64,000 nucleotides of DNA from an uncultured bacterium (GTDB lineage Bacteria > Bacteroidota > Bacteroidia > Bacteroidales > Marinifilaceae). A program made the position numbers and the translations under genes. The DNA lies in contig CAJMSX010000012.1 in the NCBI GenBank assembly GCA_905216195.1, positions 5,967 through 69,966 of the forward strand, written 5' to 3'. Below, piece by piece: positions 53,394-62,912 of the stretch (its first letter is position 1; each line of letters begins with the position of its first letter). The notes beneath the pieces are model-generated. The model was given only the letters and a program-made list of their open reading frames with translations. It did not search any database and had not been told where the DNA came from.

Positions 53394-53501
53394 TTTGTTA
53401 TCCCTGCCCCAAACCGGAGAGGGATGCGGCCACGAACATACCGCGTCGAATACAATCCCAATCATAGAATCAATAATTATATATCACTTAATAACCCGAT
53501 T

Positions 53502-54584
53502 ATGAGCAAAATGATCAAAACACTACTTACCCTTGTGCTGGCGGTATCTGTTTGTGCAGCGTCCTACGGGCAGGCCGCCCGCCCTGCAGCAGAGGAAAAA
53601 ACAGCGACTTTCGTATTCCTTCCGGGAAATGACATGTTTCTGCTGAAAGGCAATGAAACGGAGCTGGAGCGGCTCTACGCTTTGGTGGAGGAATACCGCA
53701 CGGAGATCGCCGCAGGCGCAATGCCTGTGTATGTGGACGGCTATTGCGCCTCGCTGCCGACCTCGAAAGAGAACCTGACGACGGCTTTCGTACGCGCCAA
53801 CCGCGTCAAGTCGGAGTTGATCCTCTCGAAAGGGCTGACGGAGGCGGATTTCATTACGAATAACTACGCACACGCGTACCTTAATAATAAGGACATGGTG
53901 GTGGTTACGCTCCGCATTCCGGCAAAGGAGGAGCCGCGCCAACCGGAACCAGTGCGGGAGGAACCCCGACCGCAGGAGCCGCAGGTAAAGGCGCAGCCCG
54001 AACCCGAACCGCAACCTGCGCAGGAGCCGGTTGCAGAGGTCGCGCCCGAACCTGCCGTGCCCGCCAAGCCCTATTGCTTTGCAGTGCGGACGAATGTGCT
54101 TTACGATGCGCTGCTGCTGCCCACGCTCGGCGTGGAGTGGCGCATAAACCGCGATCTGGGCATCAAGCTCGACGGCAGCCTCTCGTGGTGGGGCAATGAA
54201 AAAGAGAAGGTGCAAAAGATGTGGGTGCTTAACCCGGAGGTGCGGTGGTATCTGCTCCGTGACAAACGGTTCTACGTCGGGGCTGCGGGTAGTTATGGAC
54301 AGTACAATATATATAAGTACCCAATCGGCAGTATCGTATCGAAAGACACGGGCTATCAGGGCTCGATGTGGAACGCAGGCGTGACGGTCGGTTACCAGCT
54401 CTACCCCTCGCGCTGCTTCTCGGTCGATTTCAACCTCGGTCTGGGCTACACGCGCTTCGATTACGACACGTTCGGCATCACCGACGGCGTGCGGGTGTAC
54501 AAGGAGCGCGACCGAACGAAGAACTTCTGGGGGCCGACGCAGGCGGGAATATCGCTTGTCTGGACTATCGGAGGTAACAAGTAG
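53502..54584 (+). CDS. DUF3575/OmpA-like fimbrial-locus outer membrane protein
   Basis: The protein of 360 residues has a signal peptide (KTLLTLVLAVSVCAASYGQA), an N-terminal OmpA-like region (about residues 30-145, with VRANRVKSELILSKGL), a Pro/Glu/Gln-rich linker (about 145-185), and a C-terminal beta-barrel of DUF3575 type (FAVRTNVLYDALLLPTLGVE ... ITDGVRVYKERDRTKNFWGPTQAGISL). Proteins of this type sit at the head of many Bacteroidota fimbrial operons and are thought to aid surface assembly. I start at 53502; the frame runs upstream to 53391, but that extension is not signal-like. An alternative Met is at 53511. The fimbrial anchor gene follows after 21 bases. Confidence 0.82.
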   Translation: MSKMIKTLLTLVLAVSVCAASYGQAARPAAEEKTATFVFLPGNDMFLLKGNETELERLYALVEEYRTEIAAGAMPVYVDGYCASLPTSKENLTTAFVRANRVKSELILSKGLTEADFITNNYAHAYLNNKDMVVVTLRIPAKEEPRQPEPVREEPRPQEPQVKAQPEPEPQPAQEPVAEVAPEPAVPAKPYCFAVRTNVLYDALLLPTLGVEWRINRDLGIKLDGSLSWWGNEKEKVQKMWVLNPEVRWYLLRDKRFYVGAAGSYGQYNIYKYPIGSIVSKDTGYQGSMWNAGVTVGYQLYPSRCFSVDFNLGLGYTRFDYDTFGITDGVRVYKERDRTKNFWGPTQAGISLVWTIGGNK

Positions 54585-54605
54585 AACAAATATAAAAACA
54601 GGAAT

Positions 54606-55475
54606 ATGAAAAGAGTTATAAAACTACAACTTGTCGGGGCAGTGGCGATAGCTACGCTTCTTGCTGCCTGCGACGTGAAAGACCCCATTTACAACACTCC
54701 GCACCCGGAGCACGGTAAAATCACGCTGACTACCGAGTGGGACGGAATCGGTGAGGGACTGCAAGCCCCCGACAGCTATACGGTCTGCATCGGCGACTAT
54801 ACGACCAACGTGAGCGGCTCGACCAACACGCTCGACCACCTTTTCGCGCCGGGAACCTACCGCATGCTCATTTACAACACGCCCGAAAATATCAGCTTCG
54901 ACGGGACGGTGGCGGATGCGATGAACGGTGACACGCATGATCCCGGCTGGCTCTTCTCCTACTCCGCAGAGGTGACGATTTCAAAAGATACCGATCACGC
55001 CTTTACGGCTGTGATGAAGCAACAGTTGCGGGAATTGACGCTGGTGATCGAACCCACGGGCGACGCCGCCGACCGGATAGAAAGCATCAAGGGCTATTTG
55101 AATGCGATAGCCGGTAAGTTCGACATGGAAAACGAGACTTACTTATTTCCAATAATGTTAATGTTTGATTTCTCGAAGATTGCCGACGGGCCCGATGCCG
55201 GGAAATGGAGTTCCACCATACGGACGTTAGGCTTCATGCCGGAAGAATCTAAAGGGCTGAGTCTCAAAATCCACTACAAAGACGGCAATCCCGAAATGCA
55301 AATCGTAACAAGCGATCTTACGGAGGCTTTGGCGGGATTCAACGACGACAAGCGCACGCCCCTGACGCTGGGCGGATCGGTGGTGGATACGCCTACCGGA
55401 GCCGGGTTCGGAGCAATCATTGACGACTGGACGGCAGGCAACGGCGACGGCGAAGATATAGACGCGAATATGTAA
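54606..55475 (+). CDS. FimB/Mfa2-like fimbrial anchor lipoprotein
   Basis: The 289-residue lipoprotein has Cys22 at the end of LLAAC. The mature start, CDVKDPIYNTPHPEHGKITL, and the following beta-rich halves resemble the FimB/Mfa2 family of fimbrial anchoring or minor subunits, which fix the fimbria to the outer membrane and limit its length. It lies between the OmpA-like gene and two fimbrillin genes with short spacers, in line with that role. The acidic tail (GDGEDIDANM) is unusual but could be part of the fold. Confidence 0.78.
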   Translation: MKRVIKLQLVGAVAIATLLAACDVKDPIYNTPHPEHGKITLTTEWDGIGEGLQAPDSYTVCIGDYTTNVSGSTNTLDHLFAPGTYRMLIYNTPENISFDGTVADAMNGDTHDPGWLFSYSAEVTISKDTDHAFTAVMKQQLRELTLVIEPTGDAADRIESIKGYLNAIAGKFDMENETYLFPIMLMFDFSKIADGPDAGKWSSTIRTLGFMPEESKGLSLKIHYKDGNPEMQIVTSDLTEALAGFNDDKRTPLTLGGSVVDTPTGAGFGAIIDDWTAGNGDGEDIDANM

Positions 55476-55508
55476 CAATCGATCATATAATAATTAAATA
55501 CAAGCAAA

Positions 55509-56444
55509 ATGATGAAATCAGTAACTCCAATCCGCCTGTCCGCCATCCTGATGGCGACGGCTTTCCTCTTTGCAGGATGTGAAAAAGAGAACGAAAACAC
55601 AGTAGATAACCAGCCCGTAAAGGCGCGTATCACCTCCGTCATCGACGGCATGGCCACACGCGCCTCGGGCACGGCATGGGCGCCGGGCGACCGCATCGGC
55701 ATCACCGCAAAGAAAGCGGACGGCACAGTGCTCTTCACCAACATGCCCTACGTCACCACAGAGGGCGACGGTGTGTTCACCCCCGAAGGCGAAGCCTTCT
55801 ATTTTCAGGATAAAGACGAAGTGACTTTTACCGCCTATTATCCTTTCACCGAAAGCAGCTACATGGCAGACGACCGCTGGATAATGTTTCTAACAGGCGG
55901 ATTGGAAAGCCAGAAGCCCGAAAACCAACCGAAGTATGACGTCCTGTTTGCCACCACCACGGGCAGCTCCTCCAGCCCCGACCTGCAACTGCGCTTCTGC
56001 CATTGCATGAGCCGCTTCGTGCTCCGCTTCCTGCCGGGCACCGGTGTCGCTTCGCTCGACGACATCACCTACGAGCTTAGTGGGATAATAACGGGCGGCA
56101 TATTCAACACCCTGACCGGAGAAACCATCGTCAATGAAACCTCAGTAAGCGTGGGCCTCACCGTCCCCGGCAGCAACGCCTCCGAACTGACCTCCCCGCT
56201 CATCCTCTTCCCCCAACAGAGCGAGGACGATAAAACGCTCACGCTCACTATGCGGGGCAAGACCTACACCGCTACGTTCAAGTTTAAGGAAAACCCGAAC
56301 AACGGGAACGTGCGCGAACTGGCGGCAGGGCACACCTATACCTATAATGTAAAGATAAACAATACGTCGATGACCATCACTCCCGCCACCATCTCTAATT
56401 GGGAAGAGGGTGGCAGCGAGAATATCGACAGTACCAACAATTAA
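55509..56444 (+). CDS. Fimbrillin family protein (Mfa-like), probable structural subunit
   Basis: The 311-residue lipoprotein precursor has Cys24 in FLFAGC. The sequence ATRASGTAWAPGDRIGITAKKADG, then NMPYVTTEGDGVFTP, is the hallmark of Mfa-like fimbrillins; the Arg in ATRASG is a possible gingipain-like processing point that lets subunits polymerise by donor-strand exchange. The C-terminal part, YTYNVKINNTSMTITPATISNWEEGG, is the usual end strand. The next fimbrillin gene starts 12 bases after this stop codon. Confidence 0.85.
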   Translation: MMKSVTPIRLSAILMATAFLFAGCEKENENTVDNQPVKARITSVIDGMATRASGTAWAPGDRIGITAKKADGTVLFTNMPYVTTEGDGVFTPEGEAFYFQDKDEVTFTAYYPFTESSYMADDRWIMFLTGGLESQKPENQPKYDVLFATTTGSSSSPDLQLRFCHCMSRFVLRFLPGTGVASLDDITYELSGIITGGIFNTLTGETIVNETSVSVGLTVPGSNASELTSPLILFPQQSEDDKTLTLTMRGKTYTATFKFKENPNNGNVRELAAGHTYTYNVKINNTSMTITPATISNWEEGGSENIDSTNN

Positions 56445-56456
56445 ACACGATCCGTT

Positions 56457-58079
56457 ATGAAACTGAATAATCACCCATTTCGCACTGCTGCGCTGCTGCT
56501 GCTCGTAATGCTGGCGGCAGCCTGCACGAAGGAAGACGACTTTACCGCGTCCCCCGACGAGGGTACGGCAAACGCCGCGCCCCTCCTCACCATCACCGTG
56601 ACGGACGGCGCATACGCCTCGGCGGAAACGCCGGACAACGATAACATCCCCGGCACCCGCGCCGTGGAGCGTGGCTACGGCACGGAGTTCACCAAAGGCG
56701 ACTGCATAGGGCTGTATGTGGTGGAGATGAAGAATGCCTCTGGAAGCAGAGTATTCCTCCACGAAAACCTCTGCCTCACCCACGACGGCACGGGCTGGAC
56801 GCTGCCCGCCGGCACGGAACTGACGTACCAACCGCCCACCGGCGGAGAAATAATCTACCTTGCCTATTATCCTTATCAGAACGATATGGCGGGTAAAGTC
56901 AATATTGACGCCTTGAACCCAAATGGACAGGGTGCCGAAGCCCGGTGGTTTTTCTCCCGCCTAATCGAGAGGTGGCAGCCCGCCACCGACCAAAGCACTT
57001 ACGAAGCCTACACCGCCAGCGACCTGATGGTGGCACGCGGAGAGGTGGCGAAGCGCACCGACGGCACGGACGGTTCCGTGCTCAACTTCACGATGGAGCA
57101 TCAGATGCCGCTGGCAATTATCCGCCTGCCGACGACAAAATATACCTACTCCGAAACCATCGACGGCACGGAGACGAAGAAAAGCTACCGCCTTTATTCC
57201 GGACTGGATGCCAAAGCATGGCTTGCCGACGACAATACATACCGTCGTATTATGAAATGGTATCCTACGACCAACATAGGAATCGAAGCTTCCTATTACA
57301 ATTCCTCACTCGAAAGGCGTATTTTTAGAGGAACTATCAAGGCCGATAGTCCCGGCAAATATTTCTTATTCACCGTCGACGGCGGCGAGGAAACCGAGAC
57401 CGAACGAGTTCTCCAAGTGGGAGATTTCTACATGAGCGACGGTACAATCATTCCGAACGAACATGTTACGTCTACGATGCCTGCTGCCATACAGAAAGAG
57501 TGTGTAGGCGTGGTGTACGCCGTGGGCGAAGAGAAAGTCGGCGGCTACAAACGGAACGACCACCTGCTGAAGCGCGACTATCCTAACTGCACGCACGGAT
57601 TGGTGCTGGCTCTGCAAAATGCATCAGACAACTGCGCGTGGAGCAATACGAATGAGTTAGTAAATGATTGGACAAACGCGCCCGAAAGAGGAGAGGAACA
57701 GGTAGATATATCGGAATCGAATAGTTTCAAAGGGTACTCTTCAACAAAAGCAATATTGGCTTATAATGCTGCCTATCCCGATAAGGCGGTATTGGCCGCA
57801 GAGACTGCCAGACAATATAAAGTTGCAAGTCCCGAAGGGAGCAGCGGATGGTTTATGATGGATATGAATGATGCTGCAGTAATAAAATTGAAGGCTCTTA
57901 ATTCGATTCAGAATGCTCTCGAAAAAGCAGGAGGCGTAAAAGTTGAAGGCTCCTATTGGACGAGTTTTGAATATGGTCAGAATAAGGCATTCTGTCTCGA
58001 TATGCCTACTCAGGAGCAACTTGGTCTATGGTGCTCTAAGAGTGACCAGCGTCCTGTCCGTCCCGTGCTCGCCTTTTAG
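56457..58079 (+). CDS. Large fimbrillin family protein, probable tip or accessory subunit
   Basis: The 540-residue lipoprotein (Cys23 in LAAAC) has an N-terminal fimbrillin-type half (GTRAVERGYGTEFTKGDCIG, LAYYPYQNDM) and a C-terminal domain ending SYWTSFEYGQNKAF ... SDQRPVRPVLAF. The WTS and final VRP-V pattern is typical of Lcl/DUF1566-like domains found at the tips of fimbriae, which suggests an adhesive role. It is the last fimbrillin gene of the operon, separated by 49 bases from a small membrane protein gene. Confidence 0.8.
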   Translation: MKLNNHPFRTAALLLLVMLAAACTKEDDFTASPDEGTANAAPLLTITVTDGAYASAETPDNDNIPGTRAVERGYGTEFTKGDCIGLYVVEMKNASGSRVFLHENLCLTHDGTGWTLPAGTELTYQPPTGGEIIYLAYYPYQNDMAGKVNIDALNPNGQGAEARWFFSRLIERWQPATDQSTYEAYTASDLMVARGEVAKRTDGTDGSVLNFTMEHQMPLAIIRLPTTKYTYSETIDGTETKKSYRLYSGLDAKAWLADDNTYRRIMKWYPTTNIGIEASYYNSSLERRIFRGTIKADSPGKYFLFTVDGGEETETERVLQVGDFYMSDGTIIPNEHVTSTMPAAIQKECVGVVYAVGEEKVGGYKRNDHLLKRDYPNCTHGLVLALQNASDNCAWSNTNELVNDWTNAPERGEEQVDISESNSFKGYSSTKAILAYNAAYPDKAVLAAETARQYKVASPEGSSGWFMMDMNDAAVIKLKALNSIQNALEKAGGVKVEGSYWTSFEYGQNKAFCLDMPTQEQLGLWCSKSDQRPVRPVLAF

Positions 58080-58128
58080 CGGGCTGTGGACGGAAACTGC
58101 GGTATAAAACGATTAAAAAAAGAAAGAT

Positions 58129-58356
58129 ATGAGCAATTATATACTCCTTATCGCTTGGTCAATCGCCGTTTGTTCGCTGGCGGGGGTGCTCCTTATGTAT
58201 TGGCGTTACCGCCGTATGGTGCGGTATTATAACAACTATATAATGAAGTACATCCGCGAGCATGACCTATTGACGAAAGAACTGGAACATGCACGTATTG
58301 AAAAAAAATACGAGGAGAAGTTGTTCGAAACTTATTTTTCGGAAGCTACGGAATGA
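58129..58356 (+). CDS. Small single-pass membrane protein
   Basis: The 75-residue protein has one N-terminal membrane helix (about residues 3-24) followed by a basic stretch (WRYRRMVRYY) and a charged helix that could form a coiled coil. No family is recognised. Its place after the fimbrillin genes suggests co-transcription. A CCCGTCCC/GGGACGGG inverted repeat with a long loop follows at 58372-58412 and may be a terminator. Confidence 0.55.
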   Translation: MSNYILLIAWSIAVCSLAGVLLMYWRYRRMVRYYNNYIMKYIREHDLLTKELEHARIEKKYEEKLFETYFSEATE

Positions 58357-58451
58357 AACGATACTTACCCCCCCGTCCCGCCAAAGAAAGGAGGACAACG
58401 CAGAGGGACGGGATTAATGAACCTGATTATAAACTTTAAATAAAGAGAATC

Positions 58452-59603
58452 ATGGAAAATAGTAGAATTAAAGAAGCAACGTTGGCTATCAGCCAATCGT
58501 TGGGAATTGATCTTGATGTTATCATCAGTGATATTCAGTTGGAACCACAGCAGAAATTCCGCCTTATCTATGAAAAAGTGCTGACAGCATCGCTTACTCG
58601 ATGGATACGGAATGATGATAAAGGAGAACTACGATTACCACCTGACTTTAACATCGAAGAATTTGTAACCGGAAAGATGGCAACCTTGCCCGTAGTCGGT
58701 TCACCAGAGGCAACCGACGGGCAGTTGCAATACATTCCCAATATTTTACTGACACCCAAACGTGCAGAACGTGTAAAAAATGCAAAGGAAAGCCAAGTAA
58801 CAGACGAAGTTAACAGTTTATTCGAGATGACGATCGCTATTCTGCAAAACGAACGCTTTGATTGGAAAGATGTGACAAGAATCTTTATTGAGGCAGGAGT
58901 AGCTGCACTTACAATTGCAGCAGGTATGGTTGTCGTGGAAGCCGCTGCTATTGCTGCTGTGATAAATCCTTCTTTTGCAGCAGGTTTTGCGGTAGCCGCC
59001 GGCTTATTTTCTTTAGGGGTTACAGAGCTTATTACCATCCTGTCTCAATTGTATGCTTTCTTTACCTCGGGTATACTTTTCAACCGCAGCTTTTTGGGAG
59101 TAGTGATTAACGATACAGATAAGGATTTGTTAATCCCCAATTGGAAAGATAAGAGCAATGCCAAATCCCGCAATAGCGGCATCTACTGCCGTCATGGCTG
59201 GTTGTCAGGGCTAATGGTGGATGATTACAATGGTGGTCAAGGGGCGATTGTCGGCAAAAGAACAGCTGTCAATAAGGATATTTGCTGCTATTGCGGATTA
59301 TATCTACTGGAGAAAAATACGGGAGCCACCGGTTCCGAAGGTTTCTTCCGCTTCAAGATAGGCAAGGTGGAGTTCGACTTGAACGCCACATGCCCCATGT
59401 CGTCTCACAACCGGGTATACACCTCGTTCAACTATACCGACGAGAACTTGTACAAAGCCAATTCCGATGTAGCCAATGAGTGGAAGAAGAAGAGCAAAGA
59501 GGAATTGTTGTATGGAAAAGCCACGAAGGATTGCGTTAGTGTGACTTATTCATTGAATGATTTGACCGGTTCACCAGCTTACGGAATCGTTACTGTTGAA
59601 TAG
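58452..59603 (+). CDS. Uncharacterised protein with hydrophobic hairpin and beta-rich C-terminus (pore-former-like)
   Basis: The 383-residue protein has no signal peptide. Residues 1-135 are helical and charged. Residues 145-210 form a long Ala/Val/Ile/Leu-rich stretch that can make two membrane helices, broken by INPSFAAG. Residues 211-383 look beta-rich and contain Gly, Asn and aromatic residues (GVVINDTDKDLLIPNW, IYCRHGWLSGLMVDDYNGG) plus seven Cys. A helical domain with an internal hydrophobic hairpin joined to a lectin-like beta domain resembles some pore-forming toxins, but I cannot assign a family. The first half is less GC-rich than the fimbrial genes. It may belong to the island's cargo instead of to the fimbria. 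Confidence 0.55.
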   Translation: MENSRIKEATLAISQSLGIDLDVIISDIQLEPQQKFRLIYEKVLTASLTRWIRNDDKGELRLPPDFNIEEFVTGKMATLPVVGSPEATDGQLQYIPNILLTPKRAERVKNAKESQVTDEVNSLFEMTIAILQNERFDWKDVTRIFIEAGVAALTIAAGMVVVEAAAIAAVINPSFAAGFAVAAGLFSLGVTELITILSQLYAFFTSGILFNRSFLGVVINDTDKDLLIPNWKDKSNAKSRNSGIYCRHGWLSGLMVDDYNGGQGAIVGKRTAVNKDICCYCGLYLLEKNTGATGSEGFFRFKIGKVEFDLNATCPMSSHNRVYTSFNYTDENLYKANSDVANEWKKKSKEELLYGKATKDCVSVTYSLNDLTGSPAYGIVTVE

Positions 59604-59833
59604 AAATTTACAGCATGATGGACGTGTTTATTGGGCTGCAAAATGATTTAGATATTTCAATTTCACATTCTGCCGCTCCCGTGTTTTTCGCGTCTGCGAC
59701 CGGTCGTTCACGAGTCAGCGACAAGAGAAACAGGGCTCGGCAGCATGTTTATCTTTACTAATAATTACATTTTAAACAAGTAGAATTATACCATTCTGGG
59801 AAGTTTCCTTTCGTACTGGATAACAATGTATCA

Positions 59834-60751
59834 ATGAATAGAAAACAAATTACAGATACGCTCAAGGGACAAATTCCTCCGTTCTGCGACGAGTTCCCGG
59901 CCGACTGCTCCTTCGAAATGAAGAGTTACCCTGCCGGGGATACGGTGCGGAATGACGATACGAATATCAACTATCTTATCTTCTGTCAATCGGGACACGC
60001 GAAGATTACCAGCACGCTGTTCCATGATGAAATCCTCTGCGCCGGAGAGGTGATGTTCATCCCCCGTATGAGCGAATGCAGCGGCGTGGCATTAAGCGAC
60101 GTAACCCTGCTGGTGCATAAGTTCAACAACACGGTGTGCCGGGCGGAGAAATGTATTCCTTCCTATCTCTACTCGCACAAGCTGCCGGATTCCAAAGTCT
60201 ATTGCTGCAAGCTGACTGCCCCGACCTCCATGCGGGTGCTTATGGACACCGTGACTACCTATATCACGGACGAAACGCACGATTCCGACCTTTGAAAACT
60301 CAAACACAAAGAACTTATGTGGGTGTTCACCCGTTATTATACGGCGGAAGAGTTGCGCATCTTCTTCCACCCGATGGCGGGCGAGCAAGTGCCGCTGCGA
60401 AACCTTATACTGACACACTACCGCAAAGCGGAGTTTACGGATAAGTTGGCGGAGATGTGCGGCTACGGTCTGCACAATTTCCGCAAGGTTTTTAAGAAAG
60501 AGTTCGGGATGTCGCCATACAAGTGGCTGATGATGAAACGGGCGGAGCATATCCGGTACAAACTCTCACAAACCTATATCCCTTTCGCGGATATTATAGA
60601 TGAGTTCAACTTCTCCTCTGCGGCGCATTTCAGCAATTTCTGCAAGCGTTTCTTGGGCGATACGCCGAGCAATGTAAGGAAAGCATTAACGGAAAAGGAA
60701 TCCGACATCGAGAAACTCCTCGCGGAGAATTACCGCAAGGCGATTCCCTAA
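59834..60751 (+). pseudogene. AraC-type transcriptional regulator interrupted by an in-frame TGA
   Basis: Two consecutive open stretches, 59834-60295 and 60317-60751, are in the same frame and together make one AraC-type regulator of about 305 residues. The first encodes a cupin-like sensor domain (YLIFCQSGHAKITSTLFHDE, GEVMFIPRMSEC). The second encodes the DNA-binding domain (CGYGLHNFRKVFKKEFGMSP and a second helix pair ending CKRFLGDTPSNVRK). The only interruption is TGA at 60293-60295, after which KLKHKEL continues the fold. Unless a separate start at 60317 yields a working DNA-binding fragment, the gene is inactive. It is unlike the membrane AraC pair and probably once regulated this island. 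Confidence 0.75.
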
Positions 60752-60789
60752 AACGACGACGGGCAGGTGTCGAAGCCTGCCCGCCGTTC

Positions 60790-61137
60790 TTAACAGATAA
60801 ATCCCTCCTTATACTGAATGATAATCGGAGCCGCCGCCCGCGTTGGGGCGGTAGCCCGTCGGATCAGCCATTTGCGCAGTACCGACGCACTCCGTGTTTT
60901 GAGGCGGAACGCAAGGGAGGCCACTACTTCCATGTTATACACGTCCGCACCATTCCCATTCTCCAGCCGGACGTACTTGCAGACCTCGTAATCGTGCAGC
61001 GTATCGCTTTTGATGATTGCCTTGATACCTGCATTTACCGCTCCGGCAGTCGTGCCGAACAGCTCGGCCGTCATCCATACGTCGCTCCCCGTCAGGGCTA
61101 CGCCGTTCACGTCGATTGTGATTCTATCTCTTTTCAT
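60790..61137 (-). CDS. RhuM-like N-terminal domain protein
   Basis: The 115-residue protein has the layout of the N-terminal RhuM/KilA-N-like domain: a short beta start, SDVWMTAELFGTTAGAVNAGIKAII (helix-turn-helix-like), then a YNMEVVASLAFRLKTRSASVLRKWL segment, which matches RhuM-like sequences at the point of ... SVGYRVNS ... FRIWA. Such proteins often sit next to integrases on Bacteroidota islands, and their role is unknown. It lies 13 bases downstream of the integrase on the same strand. Confidence 0.55.
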   Translation of the reverse strand: MKRDRITIDVNGVALTGSDVWMTAELFGTTAGAVNAGIKAIIKSDTLHDYEVCKYVRLENGNGADVYNMEVVASLAFRLKTRSASVLRKWLIRRATAPTRAAAPIIIQYKEGFIC

Positions 61138-61150
61138 CGTACATTCGTTT

Positions 61151-62383
61151 TTAGATGGTTTGACAAATAAAATTCTCCATCTGCTCGATACGCTGCGAGA
61201 GTTTTTCCATATCGCGGCTCACTTTCTCCGCCGTGATTTTGGCGTAAATCTGCGTCGTGCGGATGCTGCGGTGTCCGAGCATCTTCGAGAGCGTTTCGAT
61301 GGGCACGTCGTTCGACAGGCATACGGTCGTCGCGTAGGTATGGCGGCTCATGTGCCACGTGACGTTTTTCTCGATACCGCACTTTCTCGCAATTACCTTG
61401 ATGCTGTTCTTGCAGTTGGCATAGCACGGTACGGGAAGCAATTTATCGCCCTCGGCCATGCCGTCGTACTTCTCGATGATATGCTTGGCAACCTCCAGCA
61501 ACCGGATATTCGATTCCGTACCCGTCTTTTGGCGGTTGGTGATAATCCACAGGTGACCGTCGAAAAAGGTTTGCAGGTTCGCTCTGGTCAGGTTCGCCAT
61601 ATCCGTCCAGCTCAACCCCGTAAAGGTGCAGAAGATGAACAGGTCGCGGATCACCTCGTAACTCTTCTTTTTGAACGTCCCGTTAATCAGCAGCTTGATC
61701 TCCTCTTTGGTCAGAAAGCCCCGTTTCGTTTCCTCTTTGGTGATGCTGTACGCGAAGAACGGATCGCGCTGCAACAGTCCGTTATTAACGGCCATGTAAA
61801 TGATTTTCCGGAAAGGCATCATATACGACCAGACCGTATTGTTGCAATGGTTCTTTTCGGTTTTGAGGAACAGCTCGAAGTCGGTGATGAACGCCGGAGC
61901 AAGCTCACGTAGGGCAATGTCACTGACCTTGTACCGCTTTTCGATAAACTCCGCAAGGTGGTTATACACGGTGCAGTATTTCCAATAGCTGCGCAGGCTT
62001 TTGAGCTTGCCCACCTGCTTCTCGTAATCCTCGTTATGCTGCCGGAATACCGCCAGCAGCGTTTCGTGGTTCATGCCCAAACCCAGATAGGCGTTGCGTA
62101 CTTTCTCGGCGGTTACATAGTTGTCCCGGTCGGCGATCTTCTGGTAGGCTTGGTTGATACCCACGCGGATTTTATCCAGCATACGGTTCGCCTCCTGCGC
62201 CACGACGCTGCGACCAGACACACGGCCTAACTCCACGTTCTACGATTTTTCCTCCACGTCCAGCTTGCAACTGAACTGTGCGATTTTGCCGTTTACCGTA
62301 ATCCGGCACATCACCGGAACAAGCCCGTTCTTCTTCGGGGCGTTGCGTTTCAGATAGAATAAAACTTTGAATGTCGATCTCAT
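61151..62383 (-). pseudogene. IntDOT-type tyrosine integrase interrupted by an in-frame TAG
   Basis: The full-length frame starts with ATG at 62383 (MRSTFKVLFYLKRNAPKKNG, the usual arm-binding start) and runs to 61151, about 410 residues, but codon 48 is TAG (62242-62240) where homologues have Trp (SWNVELGRVSG). The remaining 361 residues contain a core-binding domain and a catalytic domain with HMSRHTYATT (His-x-x-Arg) and LGHRSIRTTQIYAKI (His and catalytic Tyr). The first catalytic Arg is replaced by Ser in FTGLSWTDM, which is normal for IntDOT-like integrases. Translation from the internal GTG at 62236 would omit the arm-binding domain, so excision is probably lost. Confidence 0.82.
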
Positions 62384-62749
62384 AACTCTACAATTTTTTA
62401 GTGTTCGAAATTATTTCTTGTAGAGCCGTTCGTCGATACGCAATGTGCAGCGAATCAGCGCAATCGCACCCAAAACCGACTTTTTTCGCGGTGCGCAGCC
62501 CGAAAACCGAAATTCCTGCTACATTTGCAATCGGAATCCTCCGAATCGGACTTGTAATTCAGCGTGTTGAAAGCCTCTTAAAACCTCTGTCGCCATTTTG
62601 AAAAGAGTAACGGGATAGTAACGTAACTCCGGTTTCAGTTGGCTTTTTAGCGGTTTCACTTGGCTTCGTCATCGCAACCTCTTTTTCTCTAAATCCCTTA
62701 TTTACAACCTTCTTGCGCTCATCTGCTCAATCTCTCAGTTTTTATTCCT
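62384..62749. other. Non-coding right end of the island upstream of the integrase
   Basis: No gene is supported. By analogy with other integrase-terminated elements, the attachment site and the integrase promoter should lie here, but I see no clear direct repeat of the left end. Confidence 0.5.
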
Positions 62750-62887
62750 ATCTTTGGATAAGATCGGCTTCACCTTAGCAAAGTTCAAATAAATTTGACT
62801 TTGCATTCGGTTTGCACTATCTTTAGATAAGATCGGCTGCACCTTAGCAAAGTCCAAATAAATTTGACTTTGCATTCGGTTTGCACT
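62750..62887 (+). repeat. Two tandem 69-bp repeats carrying the rarA promoter
   Basis: Units at 62750-62818 and 62819-62887 differ at three positions. Each contains the same promoter-like core (an upstream TTTG, then a TATCTTT box reached 20 bases later); the box at the first-to-second junction is TATCTTTA and the box after the second unit is TATCTTTG. Part of the unit recurs at 48453-48494. Confidence 0.85.
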
Positions 62888-62894
62888 ATCTTTG
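62863..62894 (+). promoter_or_regulatory. Promoter of rarA
   Basis: TTTG (62863-62866), 20 bases, TATCTTTG (62887-62894), 18 bases before the rarA ATG: an exact consensus. Confidence 0.7.
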
Positions 62895-62912
62895 TAGAAG
62901 AATGTAGTTAGT

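Noticed and set aside
60293..60295. Selenocysteine codon
   Set aside because: AraC regulators have no known selenocysteine at this place and no SECIS-like hairpin is seen; a nonsense mutation is simpler.
61151..62236. Intact 361-residue integrase starting at GTG 62236
   Set aside because: The conserved arm-binding N-terminus is encoded upstream in the same frame and separated only by a TAG, so the shorter version is a truncated reading.
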